DNA of 64,000 nucleotides, from positions 91,291-155,290 of the forward strand of contig JAJYIR010000003.1 of assembly GCA_021789935.1 (NCBI GenBank), given 5' to 3'. A program made the position numbers and the translations under genes. Every line of letters starts with the position of its first letter. The stretch's first letter is position 1. The stretch is from Nitrospirota bacterium (GTDB lineage: Bacteria; Nitrospirota; Thermodesulfovibrionia; Thermodesulfovibrionales; JdFR-88). Under the pieces are notes generated by a model. That model was not told where the DNA came from. It saw only the letters and a program-made list of their open reading frames with translations, and ran no database searches. Shown here one piece after another: positions 26,688 through 36,156 of this stretch.

Positions 26688-26802
26688 CCGCCATGAACCG
26701 GGGTATTCATTGAACGCTTTGAACAGCCATGCCGGAAAAAACATTAAAAAACCGGAGATTAAGGTTTTTGCCTTGAACAAAAAAACACAAAAAGGGAAAG
26801 CC

Positions 26803-28059
26803 TTATTTTCTTTCCAGCAGGCAGAGGACTTCCATGTGGTACGTATGCGGAAAGAAATCGACAAGTCTCACAGACCCCACCTTGTATTTTTCCATCAGCC
26901 TCTTTACATCCCTTGCCAGCGTTGCCGGGTTGCAGGATATATAAAGGAGCCTTTCGGGCAGCAACCCCAGAAGCCTTTTGACCGCCTCTTTGCTGAGCCC
27001 CGGCCTTGGCGGGTCCAGTATCGCGGCGCCGAACGGACCTTTGGACTGGAATTTCTCAAACGGGGCCTTTATGAATTTCATGTTTTCAATGCCGTTCATC
27101 TCAAGATTACGGATGCCGTCCTTTACCGAAGAGGCATTCTCCTCAACAGCCGTTATCTTCCGCTCCGGGCCGCTAAGCGGTATGGAAAAATTCCCCCCGC
27201 CGGCATAAATATCAAGAAGCGCCTTGCCGGAAGCCATGAACGAAGAGAGTGCTTCTTGTACGGCTCCGGCCGCTTTTTGATTGAGCTCCCAATTACTCTG
27301 GAAAAAACTAAGCGGAGAAACCGTATATTTAAAGCCCAGCAGGTCGAAAGTCACAAACCCCCTCCCACTGTGCCCGCTTTCGCTTTGATTGCCATCATCA
27401 AAAAAAACCGTCTCGAATCCGGCCCGGGCATAATCCCCGGCCAGCGCGGGGTCGAAGTCCCGCCCTTTTAAATATGCCGCAAGTCCGGGCGCATCCGCGC
27501 CATGGGCATTCACCCCCCCGCAGGTAATATGAATTTCCTTTGCCCCGGACGGGGGCATAAGCCTTATCTTATCAAGCGCTTCGTTAATGGCGCCTACAAG
27601 CAGAGGACAGCGGTCTACAGGCACAACGTCCCTAGTCCCCTCTTTGAAAAAACCTGTTACTTCACCTGGCTGCTGGGCCGGCTGCACCTTGAACTGGGCC
27701 CTGTGGCGGTATCGGACATCGCTGCCCGTAAGAGGGGCCTCGGGCTCCACATCTATGCCCGATAGGCGCCTTAAGGAGTCTTTCAGAATGGCGTTTTTCA
27801 TGGAGACCTGCTCCGCGTAAGCTATGTGCTGCAGGTGGCAGCCGCCGCACTCGCCGAAATGGGCGCAAAACGTCTCCACACGAAAAGGAGATGGCTCCAG
27901 CACCTCCTGTGTGACCGCAACACTGTAGTCCTTCTTTTTTTCCACTGTTCTGGCAAGCACAGTTTCGCCGGGAAGAGCGCCCTTTACGAACACTATCCCA
28001 TCGTTTCTCGCTATGACGTACCCGCCGTAAACAGGGGCCTCGGTCTTTACCCTGATCAT
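26803..28059 (-). CDS. 23S rRNA (uracil-C5) methyltransferase, TrmA/RlmD family
   Basis: A 418-residue AdoMet-dependent RNA methyltransferase that makes 5-methyluridine, most likely in 23S rRNA (RlmD/RlmCD type). The N-terminal TRAM-like domain covers about 1-55. The [4Fe-4S] cysteines are in C-A-H-F-G-E-C-G-G-C near 65-74 with a fourth in D-R-C-P-L near 138. The AdoMet site is in L-D-I-Y-A-G-G-G-N-F near 287-296. Catalysis uses the C-N-P cysteine in Y-I-S-C-N-P-A-T near 375, after D-P-P-R-P-G. It overlaps the response regulator gene by 4 bp in ATGA. RlmD and RlmC cannot be told apart by eye. Confidence 0.9.
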   Translation of the reverse strand: MIRVKTEAPVYGGYVIARNDGIVFVKGALPGETVLARTVEKKKDYSVAVTQEVLEPSPFRVETFCAHFGECGGCHLQHIAYAEQVSMKNAILKDSLRRLSGIDVEPEAPLTGSDVRYRHRAQFKVQPAQQPGEVTGFFKEGTRDVVPVDRCPLLVGAINEALDKIRLMPPSGAKEIHITCGGVNAHGADAPGLAAYLKGRDFDPALAGDYARAGFETVFFDDGNQSESGHSGRGFVTFDLLGFKYTVSPLSFFQSNWELNQKAAGAVQEALSSFMASGKALLDIYAGGGNFSIPLSGPERKITAVEENASSVKDGIRNLEMNGIENMKFIKAPFEKFQSKGPFGAAILDPPRPGLSKEAVKRLLGLLPERLLYISCNPATLARDVKRLMEKYKVGSVRLVDFFPHTYHMEVLCLLERK

Positions 28060-28403
28060 TTTGAAAGAAGCTCTTTTATCTTGCCTTTAAGTTCCGTCAG
28101 GTCGGCGGACTTGACTATGTAAGCCTCGGAGGCCCAAACGGCGAAATCATCCCGGTAATCATAGGCAGTGGACATTATTATCGGAACCCTGGGCCTCATC
28201 TCCTTCATCTTCCTTAAAAGGGTAATGCCGTCCATATCCGGTATCAGTATATCGAGAGTCACAAGGTCCGGGTTTTCCTGCTGAAAGACCTCCAGAGCCT
28301 GGGCTCCCGTCTTTGCGATCACAATCTCATACCCTTCCTCCTCCAACTCCTCTTTGTAGAGCCTTAGGATATGCTCGTCGTCATCGACAATCAATACTTT
28401 CAT
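28056..28403 (-). CDS. Single-domain response regulator
   Basis: A 115-residue receiver domain with no output domain. The acidic pocket is V-D-D-D-E near 6-10, the phospho-acceptor is the Asp in T-L-D-I-L-I-P-D-M-D-G near 49-59, the conserved Thr/Ser is in M-S-T-A near 79-82 and the Lys is in I-V-K-S near 97-100. It lies exactly between the giant kinase gene (0 bp gap) and the rRNA methyltransferase (4-bp overlap), so it is very probably the kinase's partner. With no DNA-binding part it must act on another protein or relay phosphate. Confidence 0.93.
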   Translation of the reverse strand: MKVLIVDDDEHILRLYKEELEEEGYEIVIAKTGAQALEVFQQENPDLVTLDILIPDMDGITLLRKMKEMRPRVPIIMSTAYDYRDDFAVWASEAYIVKSADLTELKGKIKELLSK

Positions 28404-31400
28404 CTATCCCTCCTTTCTTATGGGTAAGTATATCTTAAACCGTGTGCCGCCGTTAGGCCAATCGCTTTTTACAAGGATCCTGCCCCCGTGCTCTTCCACT
28501 ATCCTTTTAGAAATGGCCAGACCCAGCCCCGTGCCCATCGGCTTGGTTGTGAAAAAAGGATCAAATATTCTCCGTAGGTCTTCCTTCATAATGCCGCAGC
28601 CCGTATCGGACACTTCTATGACCGGCTCGCCGTTTTCGGCCAGCACGCTTACGGCTATGAGGCCCCGTTCCGTGGACTGGTTGGCATTGGTTATAACGTT
28701 GTAAAGCGCCTCCTTCATCCGGTTGGGGTCTATGAACGCCTCTATTGGCTCCAGAGACCTTCGCACGGTATTGCCTTTCTCGAAAACCTCGGGTTCTATC
28801 AGATTGACTATATCAGAGATCAGTTCATCAAGGCGGGTCGGCTGCCTGGATATCCTCGCCTCCCGCACAAAACCCAGTATCTCCCTTAATATCTGCTCAA
28901 GCCTGTCAACCTCCACCGATATGATGGACGCGTATTCCTTGAGCGAGCCGTCCAGCTTCTTTTCGAGCCTCTTGGCGAATCCGCCCACGGACACCATCGG
29001 GTTTCTTATCTCGTGCGCCACCTTGGCCGCCACCTCTCCAAGAGCGGCCATCCTCTCGGCAGATTGGAGCCGCTCCTGCAGCTCTTTCATCTCCGTGATG
29101 TCCCTTACCACATGGACCACACCTATAAAATTGCCGTCCACGTCAAAAAGGGGCGAGGTAGAGGAAAGGAAAGTGCCTTTCAGGCACGGGTCCTCGTATT
29201 CCTGGATATTCGCATGCCTGCTGGCTATGGTCTTGGCGTGGGGGCAGGAAGGAAACGGCTCCTGCGTTCCATGAAATATCTCGTAGCATTTTTTGCCTAT
29301 CACCTCATTAAGGCTTTTCCCGACCCTCCTTAAAACGGCTTCGTTCGCTTTTTTAAGATTATAGTCCTTGTCCGTCAGGTAGACCATATCGGAGATGGAG
29401 CGAAAGATGTTTTCCAGCTCGGCCTCGGCCATGGAGATGCCCTCAAACAGCCGCGCATTTTCAATCGCGGAGGCCATCTGGTTTGAAAAAGCGTTCAGGA
29501 ATTTCATGTCCTCTTCGCTTATCATGTGGCCGTTGTACAGGTTGTCCACCCACAGCACACCTATGACCATGTTCCTGGATACAATGGGCACCGCGGCGTA
29601 AGCGGTCGAGCCAAGGACGTCCATGATGGCCGGGTCAGCCGAAGGGTCAGCCTTTGCATCGCGGACATTGAAGGGCCTCTTTTCAGTTACGGACCTTGCC
29701 ATGGCCGTTCCGGAGTCAAGGCGTATCTCTATGCTCTTTGCAGTCCAGTCGAAAGGCGATTCCCCCGTGCCCAGGGGCGTCTCCTCTATCTCCGTCAGGA
29801 TATCGTGCAGGGTGCTATGGGCTGAGGAAAGGCGGCGCCAGATGGAGCCTGCTTCATCGGAGGAGGCCGGGCCCACACCCATCGCCCCCTTAAGTACATT
29901 CGCAGACCCGTCCACCCAGAACAGGATGGCGCGGTTGAAACCCAGGCCATCGCCCATTGTAACGGCCGTAAGTATCATCCTCAGGAGCCTATCCAGGTCC
30001 AGGGTCCCCCTCATGGCCGAGCTTATGAAGACAAGCCTGGAGAGCTCCTGGTTTCTCCTTATAAGCTCTCTTTCCGTTTCTTTCTTTTTTGTGATCTCCT
30101 GCGATATCCCGCTTATGCCGATGACTTCGCCGGTCGCGTCCTTTATGGGGGAAAGTGTAAGGCTCACTTCTATGGTCCTGCCGTCTTTCGTTCGCCTGAG
30201 GGTCTCCGCCTTTATCACGTCCCCCTGCTTTATCCTCTCCATGTAAGACATTTCCTGCTCGACCGCGGACTCCGGGATAAACGGAAGGAACTTGCCTATG
30301 ATCTCTATCTCTCCGTAACCGTAAATGTCCTCCGCCGCCCGGTTCCAGGAGATTATGTTACCCGCAAGGTCCGTGGTGATAATGGCGTCGGCGGAGTTGT
30401 TGATAAGGCTTTCAAGATAGTCCTTGGTCTGGGCCACTTCACGGTAAAGGCCCATTATCTCTTCCTGGTAGAGGACCCTGTCCGTTATGTCCTGAATGAA
30501 TATCACAGCCTCGCCGATATGGCCTTCCTCGCCCTTTACGGGGTAAGCGGTAAGCTCGGCATAGTTCATCCCGTTTGACTGGGTGATGGAGCTTATGTCG
30601 CCGGTGTCAAAAGTGGCGCGGGCGGCGCAGTGAGGGCATATGCCCCCTTTGGGATGGAAAACATCCTTTGCGTTCTTGCCCACTATCGCGTCCATTGGAA
30701 AATCCACCCAGCGCTCAACATAGCGGTTGGCCGCAAGTATCCGGTATTCGGAGTCCAGAGAGACGATGCCGCCCTGCACGGTATCAAAAAGCAGGTCCAG
30801 CCGCTTATTGGCCTCTATTATTTCCCGCCTCCTGTTGACCTCCTCCCCTTCCATCCTCGCCTTTTCGATCGTAATGGCGGAAAGGGACGCAAACCCCTCG
30901 GCCATGTTGAGGTCGTCCAGGTCGAACGGCTTCGGGGCGCCGCTTGGGCCCGCCTTGTCGTAAATGCCTAATGTGCCGATTATCCTTTTGCCGACCCTCA
31001 ATGGCACGCAGATGGCGGATTTTGCTTTTATGTGCCTGGGCCTGAGGTTCTCGGGCAGCTTCCCTATGTCCTCGACAAAAAGAGACCTGCCCTCCTTCAC
31101 TACCCACCCCGCGATCCCCTCACCGGCCTTGAGACCGTTTTCAGCGGCCTCCCCGGGGGCTATGCCGTAAGAGGACTTGACATTGAGGTCATCACCCTCC
31201 AGTATCCGGATTATGCATATCCTGGCGCCGCTCAGCTTCGCTATCTGGCTGGAGATCGTGCCCAGCAGTTCCACGGGGTCATACATCGAGGTGAGCAGCC
31301 TGCTCAGATCATAAGTCGCGCTCAACTGCCTCAGGTGCTTCCTGGTAGTGGAGTAAAGCTCCGAGTTTCTTACCACGACGCCTATCGTATGGGCCAGGAT

Positions 31401-32591
31401 CATGGCGGTGTTTTTCTCATCCGGGCCAAAAACTCCGTCAGCCGCGCTGCGGCCAAGCACCAAAAGCCCCTTGCACGCGTTGTCCCTGAGTATGGGCGCC
31501 ACAAGCATCGAACGGCCATGGCCGCATATCCTGGCGTCTTCTGACGTGCAGGAGGACGCGTCCTCGATGAACACGGGGGCCATCGTATCCATCGCCGTAC
31601 CGGAAATATACGAGTCCAGAGGCAGGGAGGTGGCGGTGGTGCCGTCCTTTGTGTTGGCGGCCTCCAGCATGAATGCCTTCAGCTCCGGGTATAAAAGATA
31701 GACGGCGCAGGCCTCCGTGCTCATTTTTTTTGAAACTGTATCCACAATAAGGTTAAGCGCGTCTTTAAGCTCCGGGGTGAGACCCGCGATCCTGGCAACC
31801 TCCAGCAGCAGTTCGGTCTCTTGCAGCCTGCCAGCCAGCCTTTTGTTCGAATCCTCAAGGTTTTCCACCATCCTGTTGAACCCGGAGGATATCTGGCCGA
31901 ACTCATCCTTCCTTCCAGAAAGTATTCTCCATGACAGGTCACCCGCGGCCACCCTCCCGGTGGCCTCCAGTATCGCGCTGAACGGATGACTCAACATTCT
32001 CCGCATGAACAGCGCCAGAAATATGAAGGCCAGGGAAACAAACGACACCAGGAGGACAAGATATCCGGTCATCGTCCTCCTGATCCTTTCCCCCATGGCT
32101 TCAAGGCCGGTCATCGACGATATCGACTGCTTATAGAGAGTGTCCATGTCCACGAATACCCGGTCCCTGGAGACCCCAAGGTCCCTGAGCGTTTTTTGCG
32201 CTTCCACGCTCCCAATGGGATGCGGGATACGGGTTATCCTGCCGGCTTGCCCTTTGGCCTGTTCCAAATCACTGCTGAGGCCCCGGACGCCGGCCATGTT
32301 ACCCGCCTCATCCTCGATCCAGCTTAAATCAGCGCCAAGGGCCGGCAGGCTTTTTTTATAAGCCTTCAAGTACCTGGCTTCGCCCGTGTATGCCCATCCT
32401 GAGGCGCTGTCGACAAGGTCATTTACCGCACCGCGCAGCCCTACATAATGCCTGTTGAGATCGACCTCCTGAGTTATAAGGGAAAGGTTCTTGTTCAGAT
32501 TGGAAAATATGTACAGAGCGCCCATGCCCAGCATGGCCGCCGCCGCCATAAAGGCGAACATGAACAGAATGAGCTTAAGCCGGATACTCAT
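28404..32591 (-). CDS. Giant membrane multi-sensor histidine kinase (HAMP-GAF-PAS)
   Basis: A 1395-residue kinase. Order: membrane helix about 7-29; extracytoplasmic CHASE3-like helical domain to about 175; second helix about 176-198; HAMP about 200-255; GAF about 270-410; second GAF about 430-575; PAS about 605-705; PAS about 725-850; a third GAF-like block about 865-1060; PAS about 1065-1175; HisKA with V-A-H-E-I-R-N-P near 1190; HATPase with S-D-T-G-C-G-I and G-T-G-L-G-L near 1310-1360. Two PAS domains contain a C-x-x-C or F-H-G-x(4)-P-x-C pattern like those in the kinase at 9061-10887. The single-domain receiver follows directly. The input is unknown. Confidence 0.9.
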   Translation of the reverse strand: MSIRLKLILFMFAFMAAAAMLGMGALYIFSNLNKNLSLITQEVDLNRHYVGLRGAVNDLVDSASGWAYTGEARYLKAYKKSLPALGADLSWIEDEAGNMAGVRGLSSDLEQAKGQAGRITRIPHPIGSVEAQKTLRDLGVSRDRVFVDMDTLYKQSISSMTGLEAMGERIRRTMTGYLVLLVSFVSLAFIFLALFMRRMLSHPFSAILEATGRVAAGDLSWRILSGRKDEFGQISSGFNRMVENLEDSNKRLAGRLQETELLLEVARIAGLTPELKDALNLIVDTVSKKMSTEACAVYLLYPELKAFMLEAANTKDGTTATSLPLDSYISGTAMDTMAPVFIEDASSCTSEDARICGHGRSMLVAPILRDNACKGLLVLGRSAADGVFGPDEKNTAMILAHTIGVVVRNSELYSTTRKHLRQLSATYDLSRLLTSMYDPVELLGTISSQIAKLSGARICIIRILEGDDLNVKSSYGIAPGEAAENGLKAGEGIAGWVVKEGRSLFVEDIGKLPENLRPRHIKAKSAICVPLRVGKRIIGTLGIYDKAGPSGAPKPFDLDDLNMAEGFASLSAITIEKARMEGEEVNRRREIIEANKRLDLLFDTVQGGIVSLDSEYRILAANRYVERWVDFPMDAIVGKNAKDVFHPKGGICPHCAARATFDTGDISSITQSNGMNYAELTAYPVKGEEGHIGEAVIFIQDITDRVLYQEEIMGLYREVAQTKDYLESLINNSADAIITTDLAGNIISWNRAAEDIYGYGEIEIIGKFLPFIPESAVEQEMSYMERIKQGDVIKAETLRRTKDGRTIEVSLTLSPIKDATGEVIGISGISQEITKKKETERELIRRNQELSRLVFISSAMRGTLDLDRLLRMILTAVTMGDGLGFNRAILFWVDGSANVLKGAMGVGPASSDEAGSIWRRLSSAHSTLHDILTEIEETPLGTGESPFDWTAKSIEIRLDSGTAMARSVTEKRPFNVRDAKADPSADPAIMDVLGSTAYAAVPIVSRNMVIGVLWVDNLYNGHMISEEDMKFLNAFSNQMASAIENARLFEGISMAEAELENIFRSISDMVYLTDKDYNLKKANEAVLRRVGKSLNEVIGKKCYEIFHGTQEPFPSCPHAKTIASRHANIQEYEDPCLKGTFLSSTSPLFDVDGNFIGVVHVVRDITEMKELQERLQSAERMAALGEVAAKVAHEIRNPMVSVGGFAKRLEKKLDGSLKEYASIISVEVDRLEQILREILGFVREARISRQPTRLDELISDIVNLIEPEVFEKGNTVRRSLEPIEAFIDPNRMKEALYNVITNANQSTERGLIAVSVLAENGEPVIEVSDTGCGIMKEDLRRIFDPFFTTKPMGTGLGLAISKRIVEEHGGRILVKSDWPNGGTRFKIYLPIRKEG

Positions 32592-32593
32592 GG

Positions 32594-34036
32594 CTACAAA
32601 CCAGCGATGCCGTCGTAGAGGTCTTTATAAAGTGAAGCGGATTTTTTCCAGGAGAAGTCCTCCGCCATGGCCCTTTTCACAAGGCCTTTCCAGCAATCGG
32701 CTCTTTTGTACGCGCAAAGAGCGTACCAGAGGGCCTGCCTGAACGAACGCGGGTCGTCCCCGGTGTAAAGGAAACCGGTGCCCTTTCCGCTCAGCGGAAG
32801 ATAGTTGCGGACCGTATCGGTTATGCCGCCCGTATCAGCCGCCACAGGAGGAGTGCCATAGCGAAGCGCTATCATCTGTCCAAGCCCGCAAGGCTCGTAT
32901 CTCGAGGGCATAAGAAAGATATCCGAACCCGCATACACCAGGTGGGCAAAATCCTCTTCGTACCCTATCCTCGCATAAACGCGCCCCACATGCCTTCCGG
33001 CAAGCTCCTTCAGTTCTTCCTGGTAGAGGGAGTCTCCCTTCCCAAGGAAAAGAAGGTTTACTCCTTCGGAAACGATATCGCCGGCGGCCGCGGAAATCAG
33101 ATCGACACCCTTCTGGTATGAGAGCCTGCCGACAAATGACACCAGCGGCGCGTCATGGTCCTTGAAGCCGCATTCAGAGGCCAGTTCCTTCTTGCAGGCG
33201 GCCTTGCCCTCCACAAAGCTCTTCCTGTTAAAGGTTTCCGGAATGTGCCCGTCCCTGCCAGGGTCCCAGACGCTGTAATCTATCCCGTTTAAAATGCCCC
33301 TAAGCGCGCCGCCTTTTTTCCGCAGGACGCCCTCCAGGCCGAAACCGTACTCCTCTTCCTGTATCTGGCCCGCATAGGTAGGGCTCACCGTGGTAATCAT
33401 GTCGGCCCCGATGATGCCGGCCTTCAAAAAGTTTACCTTCCCGTAAAACTCGATCCCCTCCGGTGTGAACATATCTGCCGGAAGCCCGGTAAGGGCAAGG
33501 ACGTCACGGCTGAAAATGCCCTGGTATCCCATGTTATGGATGGTAAGCACGCTCTTTGTTTTGGCGAAAAAAGGAAAAGAGCCGTTCCTGCTGTAAAACG
33601 CCTTAAGGAAAAGGGGGACAAGGCCCGTCTGCCAGTCGTGGCAATGTATTACATCCGGCTTGAAGTCCAGGAGCCTGGCGGCCTCGAAGACGGCGCGGGC
33701 AAAGAAAATGAACCTGTGGGGGTTGTCCGGATAATCGCCTGAAGGCGTGCCGTAGAGTTCCGGCCTGTCATAAAACCTGTCGCACCCGATGAAAACGGTG
33801 TTCCCGTCCCGGTAGAGGTGCCCGGCAATGCGCTCGCCCCCGATCTCCACAATGAAGGATTTACCCAGGTTTTCCGGGTTTTTAACACGCTCCTTCACCG
33901 CCCGGTAAAAAGGCATGATAAGCAGGACCTTTATCTTCAGCCTGGAAAGCTCTTTCGCAAGCGTTCCGGCCATGTCAGCCAGTCCCCCGGTCTTGGCGTA
34001 GGGAAATGCCTCAGGAGCGGCCATGATTACGTTCAT
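32594..34036 (-). CDS. glgA: Glycogen synthase (ADP-glucose type, GT5)
   Basis: A 480-residue glycosyltransferase that extends alpha-1,4-glucan from ADP-glucose (or UDP-glucose). The N-terminal K-T-G-G-L-A-D near 15-21 is the nucleotide-sugar site. H-C-H-D-W-Q-T near 136 and the E-P-C-G-L motif near 374-378 are typical of GT5 retaining enzymes. Length matches bacterial GlgA. It is 2 bp upstream of the giant kinase gene and 31 bp downstream of galT on the same strand, so a sugar-storage pair galT-glgA reads into the signalling genes. Confidence 0.95.
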   Translation of the reverse strand: MNVIMAAPEAFPYAKTGGLADMAGTLAKELSRLKIKVLLIMPFYRAVKERVKNPENLGKSFIVEIGGERIAGHLYRDGNTVFIGCDRFYDRPELYGTPSGDYPDNPHRFIFFARAVFEAARLLDFKPDVIHCHDWQTGLVPLFLKAFYSRNGSFPFFAKTKSVLTIHNMGYQGIFSRDVLALTGLPADMFTPEGIEFYGKVNFLKAGIIGADMITTVSPTYAGQIQEEEYGFGLEGVLRKKGGALRGILNGIDYSVWDPGRDGHIPETFNRKSFVEGKAACKKELASECGFKDHDAPLVSFVGRLSYQKGVDLISAAAGDIVSEGVNLLFLGKGDSLYQEELKELAGRHVGRVYARIGYEEDFAHLVYAGSDIFLMPSRYEPCGLGQMIALRYGTPPVAADTGGITDTVRNYLPLSGKGTGFLYTGDDPRSFRQALWYALCAYKRADCWKGLVKRAMAEDFSWKKSASLYKDLYDGIAGL

Positions 34037-34067
34037 TAAATCAAAAAGCCCCCCTCATTGAGTACAA

Positions 34068-35060
34068 TCAAAAAATACCCCTCATAAACCGGGCGGCCTC
34101 TTCGGGGGGCGTGGGGTTTATGTAAATGCCGGAACCCCACTCGAAGCCGGCGAACTTTGTCAGCTTGGGCATTATCTCTATATGCCAATGAAAGTATTCA
34201 CTCTGCTCCTCGGAAAAGGGCGCGGTATGTATTATGTAGTTATATGGGGGGGCTTCAAGAAGGGCATCGAACTGCTTGAGTATTCGCTGGAGTATCTCCG
34301 CCAGTCCCTTGAAACTTTTCTGTCGGGGCACGAAAGCTGCCTCATGGTTCTTTGGCAGTATCCAGGTCTCAAACGGCGACCTGGGCGCAAAAGGCGCTAT
34401 CGCCACATAATCCTCATTTTCCCCTATGATCCTTTTGCCCTCGGCGATCTCCTGGTAGATTATGTCGCAGAATATGCACCTCTCCTTCATGTCAAAGTGG
34501 TTCCTGGCCCCCTGCAGCTCGTCCCTCACCGTGCGAGGCACTATGGGGAGCCCTATGATCTGGGAATGGCTGTGCTCCAGGGAGGCGCCGGCGGCCTCTC
34601 CCTCATTTTTAAAAATAAGGACATATTTTATCCTGTGGTCGTTTTTAAGCTCGGTAAGCCGGATGAAATAGGCCCATAGGGTGTCCTCAACAGATTTCTC
34701 AGGCATCGTGGAAAGGGATAGAAAGTGGTCGGGGTTTTCCACAACGACCTCGTGCACCCCTACGCCCGCCATCTTATCGAATATGCCCTCGCCGCTTTTC
34801 GTTATCATGCCCGACGGCTCAAGGGCCGGAAATTTATTCGGCATCACCCTCAAGGTCCACCCGGGCCCGTTGGGCTCGCCTCCCTCCGGCCTGAAAGCAA
34901 TTATCTCCGCCGGGGTTGTATATTCGTTGCCGGGGCAAAAAGGGCAGAACCCGCCCTTTTTTTTATGCATTACCGGAGGAAAATCTTTTGGCCTTTTCCC
35001 TCTCTCAACCGAGATTATTACCCACCTTCCCAAAATAGGGTCTTTTCGAAGTTCAGGCAC
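34068..35060 (-). CDS. galT: Galactose-1-phosphate uridylyltransferase family protein
   Basis: A 330-residue HIT-superfamily nucleotidyltransferase that swaps UMP (or AMP in some relatives) between sugar phosphates. It begins L-R-K-D-P-I-L-G-R-W-V-I, has a zinc-site C-P-F-C near 38-41 and the active-site H-S-H-S-Q near 163-167, where classical GalT has H-P-H-x-Q. A second Cys pair lies in R-C-I-F-C near 191-195. The gene lies just upstream of glgA, suggesting that it supplies or recycles nucleotide sugars for glycogen. The substrate may differ from galactose 1-phosphate. Confidence 0.87.
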   Translation of the reverse strand: MPELRKDPILGRWVIISVERGKRPKDFPPVMHKKKGGFCPFCPGNEYTTPAEIIAFRPEGGEPNGPGWTLRVMPNKFPALEPSGMITKSGEGIFDKMAGVGVHEVVVENPDHFLSLSTMPEKSVEDTLWAYFIRLTELKNDHRIKYVLIFKNEGEAAGASLEHSHSQIIGLPIVPRTVRDELQGARNHFDMKERCIFCDIIYQEIAEGKRIIGENEDYVAIAPFAPRSPFETWILPKNHEAAFVPRQKSFKGLAEILQRILKQFDALLEAPPYNYIIHTAPFSEEQSEYFHWHIEIMPKLTKFAGFEWGSGIYINPTPPEEAARFMRGIF

Positions 35061-35110
35061 ACGGACCTCCTGTCAGAAGGAAAATACACAAAAGATTATG
35101 CTTTTTTTAT

Positions 35111-35116
35111 TATACT
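35111..35116 (+). promoter_or_regulatory. Candidate -10 element for the RNase Z-like gene
   Basis: TATACT at 35111-35116 matches the sigma70 -10 box and would start RNA near 35122-35124, right at the beginning of the conserved reading frame. No good -35 box is present. Confidence 0.35.
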
Positions 35117-35124
35117 AGAAAATT

Positions 35125-36156
35125 ATAAAACCAACATTTCTGCATAGAACGGTAAACGGCCCCTTCGAGGACCCCTGCGTTTACGTGCGCCTCCTGAGGG
35201 AAAAAAGGGCCATCCTGTTTGACCTGGGCACGCTCAACGGTTTGCCCGGCGGACTTATCATGAAAGTGACCGACGCTTTCGTGACCCATACCCATATTGA
35301 CCACTTCATAGGGTTTGACCACCTGCTTAGAAATATGCTTGGAAGCCCAGTGCCTCTCAGGATATACGGCCCTTCAAATATCATAGAGTGCGTGGCCGGC
35401 AAGCTGAAAGGATACACATGGAACCTTATCAGCGGCTACCCGCTGAACATAGATGCGTACGGTATTTCTGAGGACGGTATAAGGCATGCCAGCTTCAGGG
35501 CAAAAGACCGGTTTGAGCCCGTTGAGGACACGCCGCAAACTCAAAAAAAACCCTTTCAGGGCACCATCGTTAAAAATGACTATTTCACGGTAAAAGCGGT
35601 CGTCCTTGAGCATGACATAGAATCCATCGGGTGGAGCATAGAAGAGGACTTCCATATAAACATAGACAAATCGGCCCTGACGGACATGGAAGTGGAGACG
35701 GGCCCATGGCTTACGGATTTCAAGAAAAAAATACGCGGCGGCTGGCCGGAGGACTCTCTGTTTACCATCCCAGCCGGAAACCGCAGAATAGAGATGGAGT
35801 TCGGGGAACTGAAGCGCAGGATCGCGATGATTACAAGCGGGCAGAAGGTCTCTTACGTTATGGATTCCTCACCAACCCCGGAGAACATACGGAAAATAAC
35901 CGGCTTTGCCGCCGGGTCGGACTCCCTCTACCTGGAGGCGTATTTCCTTGATGAGGACATGGAAAGGGCAAGAGAGAGAAACCATCTTACGGCAGGCATA
36001 GCGGGCAGGATAGCCCGGGATGCCGGGGTCAAAAACCTTCATATCATGCATTACTCCCCAAAATACAGGCAAACAGCCGGGGCCATTTCAAGGGAAGCGT
36101 CAGAGGCCTTCGGAGCCAGGGTCCACGAAGCATCTCCCTACCGCCAGGAAAATTAG
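35125..36156 (+). CDS. RNase Z-like metallo-beta-lactamase-fold hydrolase, apparent AUA start
   Basis: A zinc hydrolase of about 343 residues with T-H-T-H-I-D-H near 53-59 (metal site), H-D-I-E-S-I-G-W in the middle and H-Y-S-P-K-Y late, as in the tRNase Z branch. The first ordinary start is a GTG at 35185, but the in-frame sequence upstream (K-P-T-F-L-H-R-T-V-N-G-P-F-E-D-P) looks like the conserved N-terminus of this family and runs back to a stop at 35116-35118. Homologues begin M-[KR]-P-x-F, which places the start at ATA 35125. No ribosome site precedes it. Function as a tRNA 3'-processing nuclease is possible but members of this sub-branch are uncharacterised. Confidence 0.75.
   Translation: MKPTFLHRTVNGPFEDPCVYVRLLREKRAILFDLGTLNGLPGGLIMKVTDAFVTHTHIDHFIGFDHLLRNMLGSPVPLRIYGPSNIIECVAGKLKGYTWNLISGYPLNIDAYGISEDGIRHASFRAKDRFEPVEDTPQTQKKPFQGTIVKNDYFTVKAVVLEHDIESIGWSIEEDFHINIDKSALTDMEVETGPWLTDFKKKIRGGWPEDSLFTIPAGNRRIEMEFGELKRRIAMITSGQKVSYVMDSSPTPENIRKITGFAAGSDSLYLEAYFLDEDMERARERNHLTAGIAGRIARDAGVKNLHIMHYSPKYRQTAGAISREASEAFGARVHEASPYRQEN

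Larger units (their letters stand above)
25972..26802. other. Gene-poor stretch beside the restriction-modification island
   Basis: No convincing gene of normal size was found in these 831 bp. The sequence is A+T-rich near the methylase start, holds one strong perfect hairpin (26154-26179) and one short possible reading frame (26547-26687). Codon patterns resembling coding sequence appear in pieces in different frames between about 26420 and 26690, which suggests decayed coding DNA. The long plus-strand frame that runs from 26572 into 27471 is the shadow of the rRNA methyltransferase gene. Confidence 0.6.

Noticed and set aside
26572..27471. Long plus-strand reading frame (299 codons)
   Set aside because: From 26803 on it is the antisense shadow of the clear rRNA methyltransferase gene and its protein has no natural composition.
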